Notes under the pieces: model-generated
Database searches by the model: none
What the model saw: the letters and a program-made list of their open reading frames with translations, nothing else
Told to the model about the DNA's origin: nothing
Part shown: in pieces, positions 1 through 9,514 of the stretch
Layout of the letters: each line of letters begins with the position of its first letter
Position numbering within the stretch: the stretch's first letter is position 1
Translations under genes and position numbers: made by a program
NCBI GenBank assembly: GCA_937902315.1
Contig: CALGUG010000050.1
Span: forward strand, 1-64,000
Length of the DNA stretch: 64,000 nt
Source of the DNA: an uncultured Chloroflexales bacterium
GTDB lineage: Bacteria > Chloroflexota > Chloroflexia > Chloroflexales > Chloroflexaceae
Direction: 5' to 3'

Positions 1-3000
1 CCAAGGTGGGGTTATCGGTGGTCGCGCTTGTGTTGTCGACGCTTGCGCCGCCCGTTGCGCTGCCGGGCTGCAGGCTGAAGACCGCACTGCTGATGCCATT
101 GGTCGCTGGGTCGGGATTGTCGATCCCGTTATCTTGGCTATCGATGCCGCTGGTATTGCCCGTGCTGGAATAGAATGGAGCTAACGGCTGACCTGCTGCG
201 AACTCGCTGGCCGGGATGCGCACGGTGTAGTCGTTGCTTGGCTCTAGGCCCAAGCCAGTGGGCACGCCATTAGCATCGGTCTGGCCATCGAACAGATAAG
301 CACCGTTCGCATCGGTAGTGGTCACCGCGACCAGCGTGTTGCCATCGTAGAGCTCAACTCGCACACCTGCGAAGGGTGTGCCATCCTCACCCGCGTCAAG
401 AACGCCGTTGTTATTGTTATCCAGCCAGAGCTGGTTGCCAACCGTTAGACGGTAGAAACCGAAGTCCACCGTCATATTGGCATGGTCGTTGGAAGCGCCT
501 TGACCCGATGGGCTGAGGTCCAGCTCGTCGGTAGGTTCATTGGCGCCAGGGCCGAGCGTGACCGGGCCGCTCAAGATGCCGTTCGTAAGCGGATCAGCGT
601 TATTGATACCGTTATCGTCGCTGTCTTGATCGTCATTAGGCGTTGCCGAGGTCGGCGTGCTCGAGTTGTAGCCAGCCAGCGGGCCGCCGGGTGCGAAGTT
701 CGATGGATCGATCTGAACCACATAGATATCGGCTGGCAAATGATCGAAGCGATAGTAACCGCCATCGGCAGTTGTGACTGTTTGTAGCGGGGTAGCACTA
801 TCGGGCACGCCATTACCATCGGCGTCGAGGAAGAGGTTGACTGCAACACCATCGACACCGACTTCAGTGCCATCGATCTGACCATTGTTGTTGGTATCGA
901 ACCAGACGCGGTTGCCCAACGAGTATGGCAAGAACAGACCGAAGTCCAGTGTGGGGTCGTGGGTGGTTCCACTTGGGTCATCTACGCTCGCACCGTCGTT
1001 TGTGCTGCCGGGCTGCAGGCTGAAGCTGCCGCTGCTGATGCCCGTGCTGCTCGGATCGGGCGTGTCAACGCCGTTGTCGTTGTTGTTACCGCTGCTATTG
1101 CCCGTACTCGAAGTATAGCCCTCGAGCGGTCCGCCGGGCGCAAATTCACTGGGTGGAATACGCACGGTGTAGTCGTTGCTTGGCTGCAAGCCCAGGCCGT
1201 TCGGCACACCGTTGCTATCGGTCTGTTCATCGAACAGATAGGAACCATCGGGATTGGTGGTGGTCACCGCTACTAATGTGTCGCCATCGTAAAGTTCGAC
1301 CCGCACGCCGCCTAGCGAATTGCCATCCTCACTGCCGTCGAGCACGCCGTTATTGTTCGTGTCAACCCAGAGTTGATCGCCAACCGTCAGGTGGAAGAAG
1401 CCGAAGTCCACCGTCATATTGGCCTGGGCATCAGGCAGGCCTTGGCCCGTCGGGCTAAGGTCAGACTCATTGAGCGGTTCATCAGCGATCGGCCCAAGCG
1501 TGACTGGGCCGCTCAAGATGCCGTTCGTAAGTGGATTAGCGTTATTAATACCGTTATCGTCGCTGTCTTGATCGTCATTAGGCGTTGCCGAGGTCGGCGT
1601 GCTCGAGTTGTAGCCAGCCAGCGGGCCGCCGGGTGCGAAGTTCGATGGATCGATCTGGACCACATAGGTATCGGCTGGCAAATCATCGAAGCGATAGTAA
1701 CCGCCATCGGCAGTTGTGGCTGTTTGTAGCGGGGTAACGCTATCGGGCACACCATTGCCATCGCTATCGAGGAACAGATTGACTAAAACCCCATCGACAC
1801 CAACTTCACCTGCCGAGATTAGTCCGTCGTTGTTGGTGTCGAACCAGACGCGGTTGCCCAAGCTGAACTCATCTGGTACGAAGCCGAAGTCATAGGTATG
1901 GTTGTTCTCACCAGCTTGGCCAGTGCTGAAAGTGACGCTCGAATAGCCCGCAAATAGCGTGGTATCGCCGTCCGAGTCGTGAACATCGCCAGCTGCACCG
2001 TTGTAATTGGGCGTTGTAGCCGCCAATCCGTTTAGCGCGCTTTGAGAGAGGTCGATACGGATCGAGTAGTTGCTCTCGGGCGTAAGGTCAGTCACGCCAT
2101 AAATCGCGCTTGTGCTAGAGCTGCCGGGCGCCGATGAGAAGATATAGTTGCCATTGGCATCCGTCACAGCACTTGTGATCAAATTGCCTGCGCCGTCGTA
2201 CAGCTCTACTGTTACGCCAGCGATCACCGGCTCGTCAGGATCTTGAATACCATTATTGTTGCTGTCGAGCCAAACACGGTTACCGATCTCAAGGGGTGCT
2301 TCATCACACAAGATCTCAAGGTCGCCAAGACCTTGGGCTTTACCTTGATAGGCTGGAGCCGAGCCGGTATACAACAGGTAGGTATGATCGGGGGCACCAT
2401 TATTGTTGTTGTAGTAATTGATACCACCACTATAAATCGAAGCTGCCGCATCTTGGGCCGTAGTTGCAATTTGATTTCGTTGTAGGTGGATCGCAAGTCC
2501 ACCTTGATTGGTCTCGTGGTGTGCTCCAGCAATAATTGTTTCTAGGTAGAATTCGCCACCGTCAGGCCCTTCATTATTGCCAGCGCCAGCACTAGTTAGC
2601 GGGCCAGCAGAGCCATTGGACTCTGCAACAAAGCCTAGATTCGGGTCCCGATAGACACGAATCATATCGCCGCCAGAGGAACCAGAATAGAGCCCGAAGT
2701 CAGAGGTTCCATAGTTTGCATACCCGATTTGGTAGCCCCAACGGTCAGCAAAGCCCAAAATCATGGAACCATCGACATCAAATTCGATATCCGTAAGCAT
2801 CGGCTGCGGATAAACGTCCGAACCGAGACAAGTCACCCGTGAGCTAAACTGATCGGTCCAGGCATTCCACTGCTGGGCAATCGTTGTATTGGCACAAACA
2901 TAGGTCGCCTGACCTCTGGTAAAGGTGAGCGGCATCTCAAAGACTTGGCTGAAGCTTGCATCGCTGGGATCAAACTCCAACACCACAGCCTTTAGTGCTG

Positions 3001-4078
3001 CATTACCACCCGTCGAACCATCACAAATCAGACCAATATAGACCTTATCGCGATAGAATTTTGTCGCAAACGGTCGTGCCGAGCTTCCTAGACAGTCTGA
3101 AGTCGGAATAGGATACGACTCGACATCGGCAGCCGTAGGATTATCTGTTGGCAAGCTGATCAGGGTCTTCTCATTAAGGTTGACCACATAGAGTCTCGAC
3201 CCATCATCAGAAATATCGATGTCGCCCAGACCGATCTTGCCCACTGCATCGAATGCAGTTGGATCTTGATTAGGAGTAAAGGGAGCGCCTAATCCACGGG
3301 CGGCATTGCTGCCGATCGTGCCAAGATCGATGCCCGGTACTGTGGTAAGATCGATCAGCAGGCTGGGCGCGCCAGGAGTGGTATTAGCGTTAGGAATCTG
3401 ATAGATCGCACCGATCCCATCTGGCCCTAAGCCAACATGGCGTCGCACAAAGGCCGAAGTGAAAAGGGTTTTCGATTGACGCGAGTAGGCGATGCCCCAA
3501 GTTGCCCCAGTATCTGCCTTGTTTGCAATTGAAGTAGGAGCAGGAGTTATCCCTGTATTATCGTAGTTGAAACGTAACATGCTCTGGGTTGGAGCGGTTG
3601 TGTTATTCGTTCCATTCACATGTACAGAGGTACAAAGTAGGGGATTATTTTGGCAGTAATCAGCAGGATGGTTAATGCCTAAATTAACGTTAGCGGAATT
3701 ACCATCAGCTACAAACTGAACGGTACTGCCAGATCCGCTTCCTTGGGCACTCGGAAAGTAACCGTCGGGCAGATCGCTAAACTCGATACGATACGGTCCA
3801 GGCTCATTTATGTTCAGGCTGTAATCACCGTTATCGTTGGTAGATGCTGTTGCGAGCGCCGCACCGCTTGAATCATAGGCGGTCACTGTTACGCCAGCAA
3901 CACCGATTTCGTGGGCGCCATCGTAAGCGCCATTGGCATTCAAGTCGCGGAAGACATTTCCGCTGATTTGGCTCGCCGCTTGTAGTCTATAGGGCAAAGC
4001 GACCGAGACCATAATCAAAAAAACACAGCTCAGGAGTATGGGCGAGAATGTTCGTAGACGAAAACCACGAGGGTTCAT
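1..4078 (-). CDS. Giant secreted SdrD-B repeat surface protein (C-terminus beyond window)
   Basis: A continuous frame of 1359 codons runs from the ATG at 4078 to the window edge, so the C-terminus is missing. An AAGGAG ribosome site lies 7 bases upstream. Residues about 1-35 form a signal peptide (basic start, hydrophobic core, ending near LQAAS). Residues 37-125 are a first SdrD-B/Cna-B-like module (GNVFRDLNANGAYDG). Residues about 140-590 look like a propeller-type region of short strands. From about 600 onward come tandem SdrD-B modules beginning at about 602, 744, 900, 1058 and 1215. Each has a calcium-loop-like NRVWxDTNNNG or NQLWxDxNNNG start. Two module types alternate with a 314-residue (942-bp) period. 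The family builds rigid stalks on the cell surface; the role here is inferred to be adhesion or sheath. No sortase signal is visible because the end is outside the window. Confidence 0.9.
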   Translation of the reverse strand, partial: MNPRGFRLRTFSPILLSCVFLIMVSVALPYRLQAASQISGNVFRDLNANGAYDGAHEIGVAGVTVTAYDSSGAALATASTNDNGDYSLNINEPGPYRIEFSDLPDGYFPSAQGSGSGSTVQFVADGNSANVNLGINHPADYCQNNPLLCTSVHVNGTNNTTAPTQSMLRFNYDNTGITPAPTSIANKADTGATWGIAYSRQSKTLFTSAFVRRHVGLGPDGIGAIYQIPNANTTPGAPSLLIDLTTVPGIDLGTIGSNAARGLGAPFTPNQDPTAFDAVGKIGLGDIDISDDGSRLYVVNLNEKTLISLPTDNPTAADVESYPIPTSDCLGSSARPFATKFYRDKVYIGLICDGSTGGNAALKAVVLEFDPSDASFSQVFEMPLTFTRGQATYVCANTTIAQQWNAWTDQFSSRVTCLGSDVYPQPMLTDIEFDVDGSMILGFADRWGYQIGYANYGTSDFGLYSGSSGGDMIRVYRDPNLGFVAESNGSAGPLTSAGAGNNEGPDGGEFYLETIIAGAHHETNQGGLAIHLQRNQIATTAQDAAASIYSGGINYYNNNNGAPDHTYLLYTGSAPAYQGKAQGLGDLEILCDEAPLEIGNRVWLDSNNNGIQDPDEPVIAGVTVELYDGAGNLITSAVTDANGNYIFSSAPGSSSTSAIYGVTDLTPESNYSIRIDLSQSALNGLAATTPNYNGAAGDVHDSDGDTTLFAGYSSVTFSTGQAGENNHTYDFGFVPDEFSLGNRVWFDTNNDGLISAGEVGVDGVLVNLFLDSDGNGVPDSVTPLQTATTADGGYYRFDDLPADTYVVQIDPSNFAPGGPLAGYNSSTPTSATPNDDQDSDDNGINNANPLTNGILSGPVTLGPIADEPLNESDLSPTGQGLPDAQANMTVDFGFFHLTVGDQLWVDTNNNGVLDGSEDGNSLGGVRVELYDGDTLVAVTTTNPDGSYLFDEQTDSNGVPNGLGLQPSNDYTVRIPPSEFAPGGPLEGYTSSTGNSSGNNNDNGVDTPDPSSTGISSGSFSLQPGSTNDGASVDDPSGTTHDPTLDFGLFLPYSLGNRVWFDTNNNGQIDGTEVGVDGVAVNLFLDADGNGVPDSATPLQTVTTADGGYYRFDHLPADIYVVQIDPSNFAPGGPLAGYNSSTPTSATPNDDQDSDDNGINNADPLTNGILSGPVTLGPGANEPTDELDLSPSGQGASNDHANMTVDFGFYRLTVGNQLWLDNNNNGVLDAGEDGTPFAGVRVELYDGNTLVAVTTTDANGAYLFDGQTDANGVPTGLGLEPSNDYTVRIPASEFAAGQPLAPFYSSTGNTSGIDSQDNGIDNPDPATNGISSAVFSLQPGSATGGASVDNTSATTDNPTL
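482..1900 (-). repeat. 942-bp in-frame direct repeat within the SdrD-B gene
   Basis: Blocks 942 bp apart are nearly identical. For example TCAAGATGCCGTTCGTAAG occurs at 571 and again at 1513. The period is exactly 314 codons, covering one pair of alternating modules, so recombination between copies would keep the frame. The near identity at DNA level suggests recent duplication or gene conversion. Confidence 0.85.
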
Positions 4079-5230
4079 AAACGACTCCTTGATCGAATGG
4101 TGCAGCATGTAATATGGGCTTATACGGAAAGGAGTTATCGTTCAATCCCGTAAAAGGCACACGTATAGACGACCGCCTATGACGCTAGGCAGCTCAGTAA
4201 AGCGAAATATACGCTCCCTAATCAGGCCAAACATAACCAGCGCTTCGCTCACACCGCCTGCGATAAGCAGTTAGGTGGCGAAACTTGCTTATGTACGTGC
4301 TTGGGAGCAGCTCTACCAGTGGGTCGTGCTTACGTGGTGTTGGATGACACAGTCATTCTTAAATACGTTCTGTTCAGATGAACTAAATGCGCTGTCAAGC
4401 TAGAGATAGAAAGAGTGAGGAGGTTTATAAGCAGCGCTGAGCTGATCTGTGTCTTTATCAAGTCGTACTGGATCAGTATTGGTTGATCGACGATAAGATC
4501 TATGCTTTTGATAGCGATGGCAAAACCAAGCTCACTTTTATGCTGATCTATTGATCGTTATGTGTGATAATAAAGAACTACCGATCCAGTGAATGCTGCA
4601 AGGATAGTCGTTATATTGAGCGCAATTGATGCTATTGGGCCAACAGGGTTACCCTTCTATGGGCCATAAACGCTCACGCCTCTTCTTGTCGAAAACAAGC
4701 TCTCAATCTAGATTCAGAAAGAAGCAGCTTGTTAGCAAGAAGATACAAACACATCACTTCACAGAACTTCACATCAACGTATTCTCAAAAAACACATACC
4801 TCCTTCCTATTTCAGATCTCGTTCTTAAAAGCATGTAAAGCACAATCCTTCACCAATGACTATGCTCAAAATGACCCGTGCTACACAACAGATCGATGCA
4901 TTGGATTGATGCATTGGATTATGGATTGAGCACTGTATTGCGACACTCAACAACGGATATGTTGAAAGAATGTCCAATACCGAAAGGTATCTCTGCTAGT
5001 AGCGTGTCTCAAAGCATTCGTACCTTTCAAGTATCGAAAAACCTACAGACGATAGTTTGAAAAAACAATAATAGCTCTCCTAAGGGCTTTCTAGTGCTTA
5101 TAAGCAGCCCTTGGTGTTAGGAGAAGTATCCTCCATATTTGGATGCGTCTGTATAAGTCCTTCGAAATAGGGAACCGCTATCGTTTAAAATTGGTTACGA
5201 TAATTTGTTTTACTAATTTTATGCAATAAA
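4079..5230. other. Gene-poor intergenic stretch
   Basis: This is the upstream region of the giant surface gene followed by about 1 kb without a convincing gene. Short open frames at 4626-5060 lack ribosome sites and recognisable sequence. A 36-codon open stretch ending at 4554 reads like protein (contains YWLIDDKIYAFDSDGK) but is preceded by a stop. It may be a remnant. Confidence 0.5.
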
Positions 5231-5336
5231 TGAATGTGTTTTGCTAATCAAAACAGACAGCCTCCAGCCTCAAATAGCTTGCTTCGAAGCAGTACAACTG
5301 TAAGTTATGCCAAGCATCGAACGATATATAGCTTTA

Positions 5337-5388
5337 GCGGAGACATCTCTACCTACCATTCGGTCTCAACCGCGTCCGCCTACGGCTA
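5337..5388 (+). repeat. Dispersed intergenic element, copy 1
   Basis: Contains the core GCGTCCGCCTACGGCTA at 5372-5388. A GCGG arm at the left end is complementary to the CCGCC inside the core. The middle carries CCATTCGGTCTC (type A). It is one of 15 copies in the window. Confidence 0.9.
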
Positions 5389-5624
5389 CCAAATCGCCGC
5401 CCTTTCGAAGTGCAGACCAGCAGCATCGTGCTTGTGTTAGATTGGTCCGCTGCGAAGCCAATCAACCTAATCTTCGCCTCTTACAATGACAAACAGCGCT
5501 CAAACCTATGTTCGCTTAGCTCAAGCAGCGAATCTCTCTCTCAAAACTGCTGATCAAGACAAGCCCACTTCTGATGCAGCCCAGAGCGCGATAAAAAATG
5601 GCCCTGGACCGAGCCAATATGCCA

Positions 5625-6099
5625 AAAAACAGCTTAAAAAGACACAGTGTCTCGGTGCCTCAGTGGTGAAATAAAAAGTACCAAGAGTAAAGCTAAAGCG
5701 ATCTATGGCGGAACCATTCAAGCATTGCAAAAGACAACTTAAAAAGACTCAGTGTCTCGGTGCCTCAGTGGTGAAGTAAAAAGCACCAAGAGTAAAGCTA
5801 AAGCGATCTATGGCGGAACCATTCAAGCATTGCAAAAGACAACTTAAAAAGACTCAGTGTCTTGATGCCTCAGTGGTGAAATAAAAAGCACCAAGAGTAA
5901 AGCTAAAGCGATCTATGCCGAAACCATTCAAGCATTGCAAAAGACAACTTAAAAAGACTCAGTGTCTCGGTGCCTCAGTGGTGAAGTAAAAAGCACCAAG
6001 AGTAAAGCTAAAGCGATCTATGGCGGAACCATTCAAGCATTGCAAAAGACAACTTAAAAAGACTCAGTGTCTCGGTGCCTCAGTGGTGAAATAAAAAGT
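5625..6099. repeat. Tandem array, 105-bp unit, five copies
   Basis: The marker CAGTGTCTCGGTGCCTCAG (one copy has CTTGATGCC) starts at 5645, 5750, 5855, 5960 and 6065, an exact 105-bp period. Copies differ at only a few positions; the last is partial. All three forward frames are closed inside the unit (for example GAAATAA or CTTAAAAAG), so it is not coding even though 105 is divisible by three. Each unit can pair GGTGC with GCACC about 19 bases downstream. The unit lacks the constant-repeat/variable-spacer pattern of CRISPR. Part of the unit recurs in the opposite orientation at 37765-37793. Confidence 0.92.
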
Positions 6100-6476
6100 C
6101 TTAGATGGTGAAAGCTAACAAACTAAGGCATCGTGCAAGCACGCCCGTTCGTAGTGCAAGACTCCCCAAGCGCTGTGCACTATGCCCAAAGCTCGAAACA
6201 CTAACAGTAAGTGCTTAAAGCGAACCTCAACAATAAAAAAACAACCCCGATGTCTTGGAGAACATCGAGGCTGTTAGCTTAGAAGACAATGCCCTAACAC
6301 TTAGCTCAAGCTTGCAGACCAGTTACTAACACCCGCAACTAGCCAGCAAGCTCTAACCAAATAGAGATTCCTTCTTTACTATCTTTCGTCTATCGCGTTT
6401 GTGCTCAAGTTGTCCTGCCTATCTTGTTCGAGCAACAGCTGGGTCAACCGGAACCAAAACAATGATCTATCACCAT

Positions 6477-7208
6477 CTAGAGCAACTTTGAAAGAATGTC
6501 GGCGATTTTGAAAGCGGGGATTACAAGTTTTGGCAAAACGCTACCCAGATTGAGAGCAGCCTTTTTCAATCCCTCTACGCTCACAGTGAGCTTGGGTTTA
6601 TCAAGCTGCTCTTTGCTAACAGCTTCTGCTGCATCTGTAGCTGACTTGATCATCTCCTTGGCGTCACTGCTCTGCTGTGCTGCTGGCTTCTGTAACTCCT
6701 CCATCAGCTCTTTAACGAGAGCTTGCAACTCTGTTTTGCTTGCAGCATCAAGATGGGGCGATGCATTAATCGATTGTTTCACGCCATCCAGATGAGATTT
6801 GATGTTAATATTCGAGTTGGAGACATCGCCAAATGTTATGCTGTCGCCAATCACCTTATTGCCAGCGACTTTATCGCCCATTATCTTATCGCCAGCAACA
6901 TTATCGCCAGTATGAGAGCTGCCGCTAGCGTAGTGCACCCCTCCGCTCTGCTGATGGATCGCTCCATAGCTGTTGCCATTGATTGCCACCCCAACACGGG
7001 CATTCCCCCCAATATGTTGGTTATGAACCGATCCTCCAGCATCAGCTTGGCGCAGCGCTGCAATCTGGCCTTCGAGCCTAGTGACATCATCTTCCGCTAG
7101 TTTAATCAGCCTATCGGACGATGTAGGGTTTTTGCGTAGCTCGGCAAGCTCTTGTTTAGCCTTATCGAGTTTACTAGTTAAATAAGCGATCTCTTCTTGC
7201 CTGTTCAT
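6477..7208 (-). CDS. Coiled-coil / turn-repeat / helical protein, possible effector-associated type
   Basis: 243 residues; the start is supported by AGGAG five to six bases upstream. Residues 1-55 are a charged coiled coil (LTSKLDKAKQELAELRKN). Residues 58-130 are glycine-rich short turns with repeated GDKVxG/GDKIxG units, resembling a small right-handed beta-helix. Residues 135-180 form a helical domain (SHLDGVKQSINASPHLDAAS). The C-terminus from about 205 ends in an amphipathic, hydrophobic helix (GLKKAALNLGSVLPKLVIP). From memory, similar turn-repeat plus helical tails accompany STAND, caspase-like and TIR proteins in Chloroflexota, Cyanobacteria and Actinobacteria. That link is recall, not shown here. 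No enzyme motif is visible. It lies alone beside the 105-bp array, with a truncated relative at 7794. Confidence 0.8.
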   Translation of the reverse strand: MNRQEEIAYLTSKLDKAKQELAELRKNPTSSDRLIKLAEDDVTRLEGQIAALRQADAGGSVHNQHIGGNARVGVAINGNSYGAIHQQSGGVHYASGSSHTGDNVAGDKIMGDKVAGNKVIGDSITFGDVSNSNINIKSHLDGVKQSINASPHLDAASKTELQALVKELMEELQKPAAQQSSDAKEMIKSATDAAEAVSKEQLDKPKLTVSVEGLKKAALNLGSVLPKLVIPAFKIADILSKLL

Positions 7209-7793
7209 ATATCACTCCTAATACAAAAGCTCGAAAGCGAGACACCATACTCTATAAGTTACAAATCGTACAAAAAGTTGCTTACCTTATCGCCATATCT
7301 CTACTTTTCAAACAGAAGCTTGCTTACCTTATACCGAATCTCTTTAAAAACAGGCGTTTTCGTAATGTAACAAAAACGAAAGGCTGAAGAAAGAGGTGTA
7401 TGGGATTTGCACGATAGAGCGAAATCTCTGGCGATAAATATAGTTACCTTCTTCCTGTGCTGAAGGTCGAAAACACAAAGCCATCAGTCGGATTTGCTAT
7501 TACCTAGGCTGGAACTCTTAGAGTGGGTGCTATGTTGTTGTAGAAATAAACTGTTGTAGGGATCGTTTTTTGTTCACAAGTTGTGTGATTAGGATGTTTA
7601 TTGTAAACAAACGATCGAATATACAGAGCTTCAGACACGAGAGCTTGTGCAATCAAGCAGATCCATCTAACCATAACGAGCTTGCTCAAAACACGATCCA
7701 TAAACCAGAGCATTTTTGACCCGAATCGTTACTAATAGAAATAGACCCTATCTGAGTAGCTAGCTTAGTTGCAAACCAGCGGAGCATGCCCTG
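7209..7793. other. Intergenic stretch without a supported gene
   Basis: AT-rich spacer between two divergent genes of related architecture. It contains two direct copies of TTGCTTACCTTA (near 7281 and 7321) that could be regulatory. The open frame at 7504-7713 has no ribosome site or recognisable sequence. Confidence 0.5.
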
Positions 7794-8045
7794 ATGAAAT
7801 CGGACGAGAGCAAACTACTGCAAGCCGAGCTAGAACGACTGCGTAAGTTGTTAGAAAGCCAGTTAGCTTTGCAGGCGAGCGAGCAGGCTATCGCTGCTAC
7901 CCGCCGCGCTATCGCCGATTGCATCGCAGCTTTGCGCAGCAACGGCATCGATGTTGACCCTGCAGCCGATGAGAAGCAAGCAAGAGCGACTCGCCAACAT
8001 ATATTGAACATCTCGGGCAATGCACAAGTAGTTAATGCTATATAA
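7794..8045 (+). CDS. Small coiled-coil protein, probable truncated relative of the 6477-7208 gene
   Basis: 83 residues. The ATG has GGAG nine bases upstream. Residues 6-50 are a coiled coil (QAELERLRKLLESQLALQA). After a linker, the protein ends in NISGNAQVVNAI. This resembles the opening of a turn-repeat region, which in the neighbouring divergent gene reads HIGGNARVGVAING and continues. Here the frame stops at once and the 8134 dispersed element follows. I infer a 5' fragment whose repeat and helical domains were lost. It could still be expressed as a short coiled-coil peptide. Confidence 0.55.
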   Translation: MKSDESKLLQAELERLRKLLESQLALQASEQAIAATRRAIADCIAALRSNGIDVDPAADEKQARATRQHILNISGNAQVVNAI

Positions 8046-8133
8046 GGCGATTCTATGACCATGCGCAGCGTTTCGTTTTGAGGGGGTGTTAGGCGCAGGC
8101 ATAGAAGCCTTTGTTTGTTGGGCGGGATGGTGA

Positions 8134-8187
8134 TAGCCGAAGGCGGACGCGGTGAGGACCGAATGGGAGAATCGAGACCTCTCCGCC
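8134..8187 (-). repeat. Dispersed intergenic element, copy 2
   Basis: Core TAGCCGAAGGCGGACGC at 8134-8150, middle CCGAATGGGAG (type A), right arm CTCCGCC. It follows the truncated coiled-coil frame. Confidence 0.9.
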
Positions 8188-8310
8188 TGAGTGATAGAGC
8201 GATCAGGCAGGTTGCATTGGCTAGCATGCTGTGGCAAGCTCAAGCTACAACATGGCCTGAACAATGCTGAGGAGCTTGGCTTCGACAGACACAGCCAACA
8301 TAGGTAGTTG

Positions 8311-8346
8311 ACCTGACTGCAGAGCGCGAGCGCCCGGCAGTCAGGT
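8311..8346. repeat. Inverted repeat 3' of the P1 peptidase gene
   Basis: Perfect 10-bp arms ACCTGACTGC (8311-8320) and GCAGTCAGGT (8337-8346) around a GC-rich loop. There is no T-run, so it is not a classic terminator. It resembles the ACCTGCCAGG hairpin at 52704. Confidence 0.75.
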
Positions 8347-8399
8347 GCTTAGAAGCTGAAACGCAGCGCCGTGTTCCTCGTGTGGTGAATGCGTTTGGC

Positions 8400-9506
8400 C
8401 TAGTCTTTTAGCTGGCCGTATTCGCGCAGCAGAGCCTGAACGCGATCGAGCGGCAGGGCCTCGACGGTGCGCCCGTTGTAGCCCGTTGTGGTCTGCGCCA
8501 TACAGAGCGCGTTATAGATCGCCTCTTCGCTGGCTTCGATGGTGGCCTCGAACAGCGGCGAGATCAGAGCGTTGGGCAGCTCGGCGTAGCTGGCGATCTG
8601 GCTGCGTCGTTCGGCGGTGCGCCGCACACTCTCGGCCGTCGAGAAGGCGATCGCGTAGTCGCCCGAGCCATCGCTCATCGAAGCGCCGCTGCGAGCGAGG
8701 CCAGCCATAGCGCGCTTGGCCACGCGGCGCAGATTGCGATCGGAGAGCGGCGCATCGGTGGCCACAATCATCATAATCGAGCCGTCGGCGTCGCCCTTAT
8801 CGAGCTGATCTTTGAGGTAGTAGTTGCCCAAACGCTGGCCAACCGGCACGCCCAAGATCTGCAGCACACCGCCGAAGTTGGCTTGCACCAGCACTCCGAC
8901 CGTCCAACCGCCCAGGGACTTGGGCAAACGGCGCGAACTGGTGCCGATTCCGCCCTTCCAATTGAAGCTAACCGTGCCGGTTCCCGCGCCCACACAGCCT
9001 TCCGCTACAGGGCCGGTGCTAGCATTCTTCAGCGCCTCCAAAATGATCTCGGCGGTCAGCGCGCGCGCCCGAATATCGTTCAGCACGCTGTCGTTGGTCT
9101 CGCCAACGACCATATTGACCGAGCGAACCTCTTCGTTGCCAGCCTGCGCAAGCGTCCAGTCGAGCAGCGCATCGGCGGCGCGCGGCACGGCCATCGTGTT
9201 GGTGAGCAGAATCGGCGTCTCTAGCTCGCCAAGCTCTTCGATCTGCGAGACGCCCATCAGTTTGCCGTAGCCATTGGCGACGAACAGGCCAGCGGGCACG
9301 CGCTCTTGGTAGAGATTGCCGCCGTGGGGCAGGATCGCGGTCGCGCCAGTGCGGATATTGTCGCCTTCCACAAGCGTTACGTGTCCGACTCGCACGCCCG
9401 CTACATCGGTGATGGCGTTCAGCGGCCCAGTGGGCAGAATACCCGGCGCGATCCCCAGCTCGCGGGCGCGCATACGAGGCCCATTTGAGGTGATTGTATC
9501 GCTCAT
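8400..9506 (-). CDS. P1 family peptidase (DmpA / L-aminopeptidase D-esterase type)
   Basis: 368 residues, usual family length. The family are self-cleaving N-terminal-nucleophile aminopeptidases (peptidase S58). Here the processing site is expected at Gly242-Ser243 in ADGSIMMIVATDAPL, which frees the catalytic serine. Conserved stretches NAITDVAGVRVGH (residues 30-42) and GCVGAGTGTV (170-179) are present. No signal peptide is seen, so it is probably cytoplasmic. The start lies 8 bases after the stop of the upstream aldo/keto reductase gene, so the two are probably one operon. The natural substrate cannot be told; members act on small peptides, amides and beta-peptides. Confidence 0.93.
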   Translation of the reverse strand: MSDTITSNGPRMRARELGIAPGILPTGPLNAITDVAGVRVGHVTLVEGDNIRTGATAILPHGGNLYQERVPAGLFVANGYGKLMGVSQIEELGELETPILLTNTMAVPRAADALLDWTLAQAGNEEVRSVNMVVGETNDSVLNDIRARALTAEIILEALKNASTGPVAEGCVGAGTGTVSFNWKGGIGTSSRRLPKSLGGWTVGVLVQANFGGVLQILGVPVGQRLGNYYLKDQLDKGDADGSIMMIVATDAPLSDRNLRRVAKRAMAGLARSGASMSDGSGDYAIAFSTAESVRRTAERRSQIASYAELPNALISPLFEATIEASEEAIYNALCMAQTTTGYNGRTVEALPLDRVQALLREYGQLKD

Positions 9507-9514
9507 ACTCTTCT

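Noticed and set aside
482..1761. Open frames on both strands inside the SdrD-B gene
   Set aside because: They are shadows in other frames of a highly repetitive coding sequence; the minus-strand frame spanning 1-4078 explains the region.
4437..4554. Protein-like stretch YWLIDDKIYAFDSDGK
   Set aside because: Only 36 codons between stops with no start or ribosome site. It may be a gene fragment but cannot be supported.
5486..5674. Small gene running into the first tandem repeat unit
   Set aside because: No ribosome site, no recognisable family, and its last part is repeat sequence; at most a remnant.
5625..6099. CRISPR array
   Set aside because: The 105-bp units are identical throughout, with no constant short repeat and variable spacers, and no cas genes are present.
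7504..7713. 69-codon minus-strand frame
   Set aside because: No ribosome site or recognisable sequence, and AT-rich composition unlike neighbouring genes.
7760..8264. Long minus-strand frames opposite the 83-residue coiled-coil gene
   Set aside because: They read through the dispersed element, whose translation recurs in other gaps, and look like reverse shadows.
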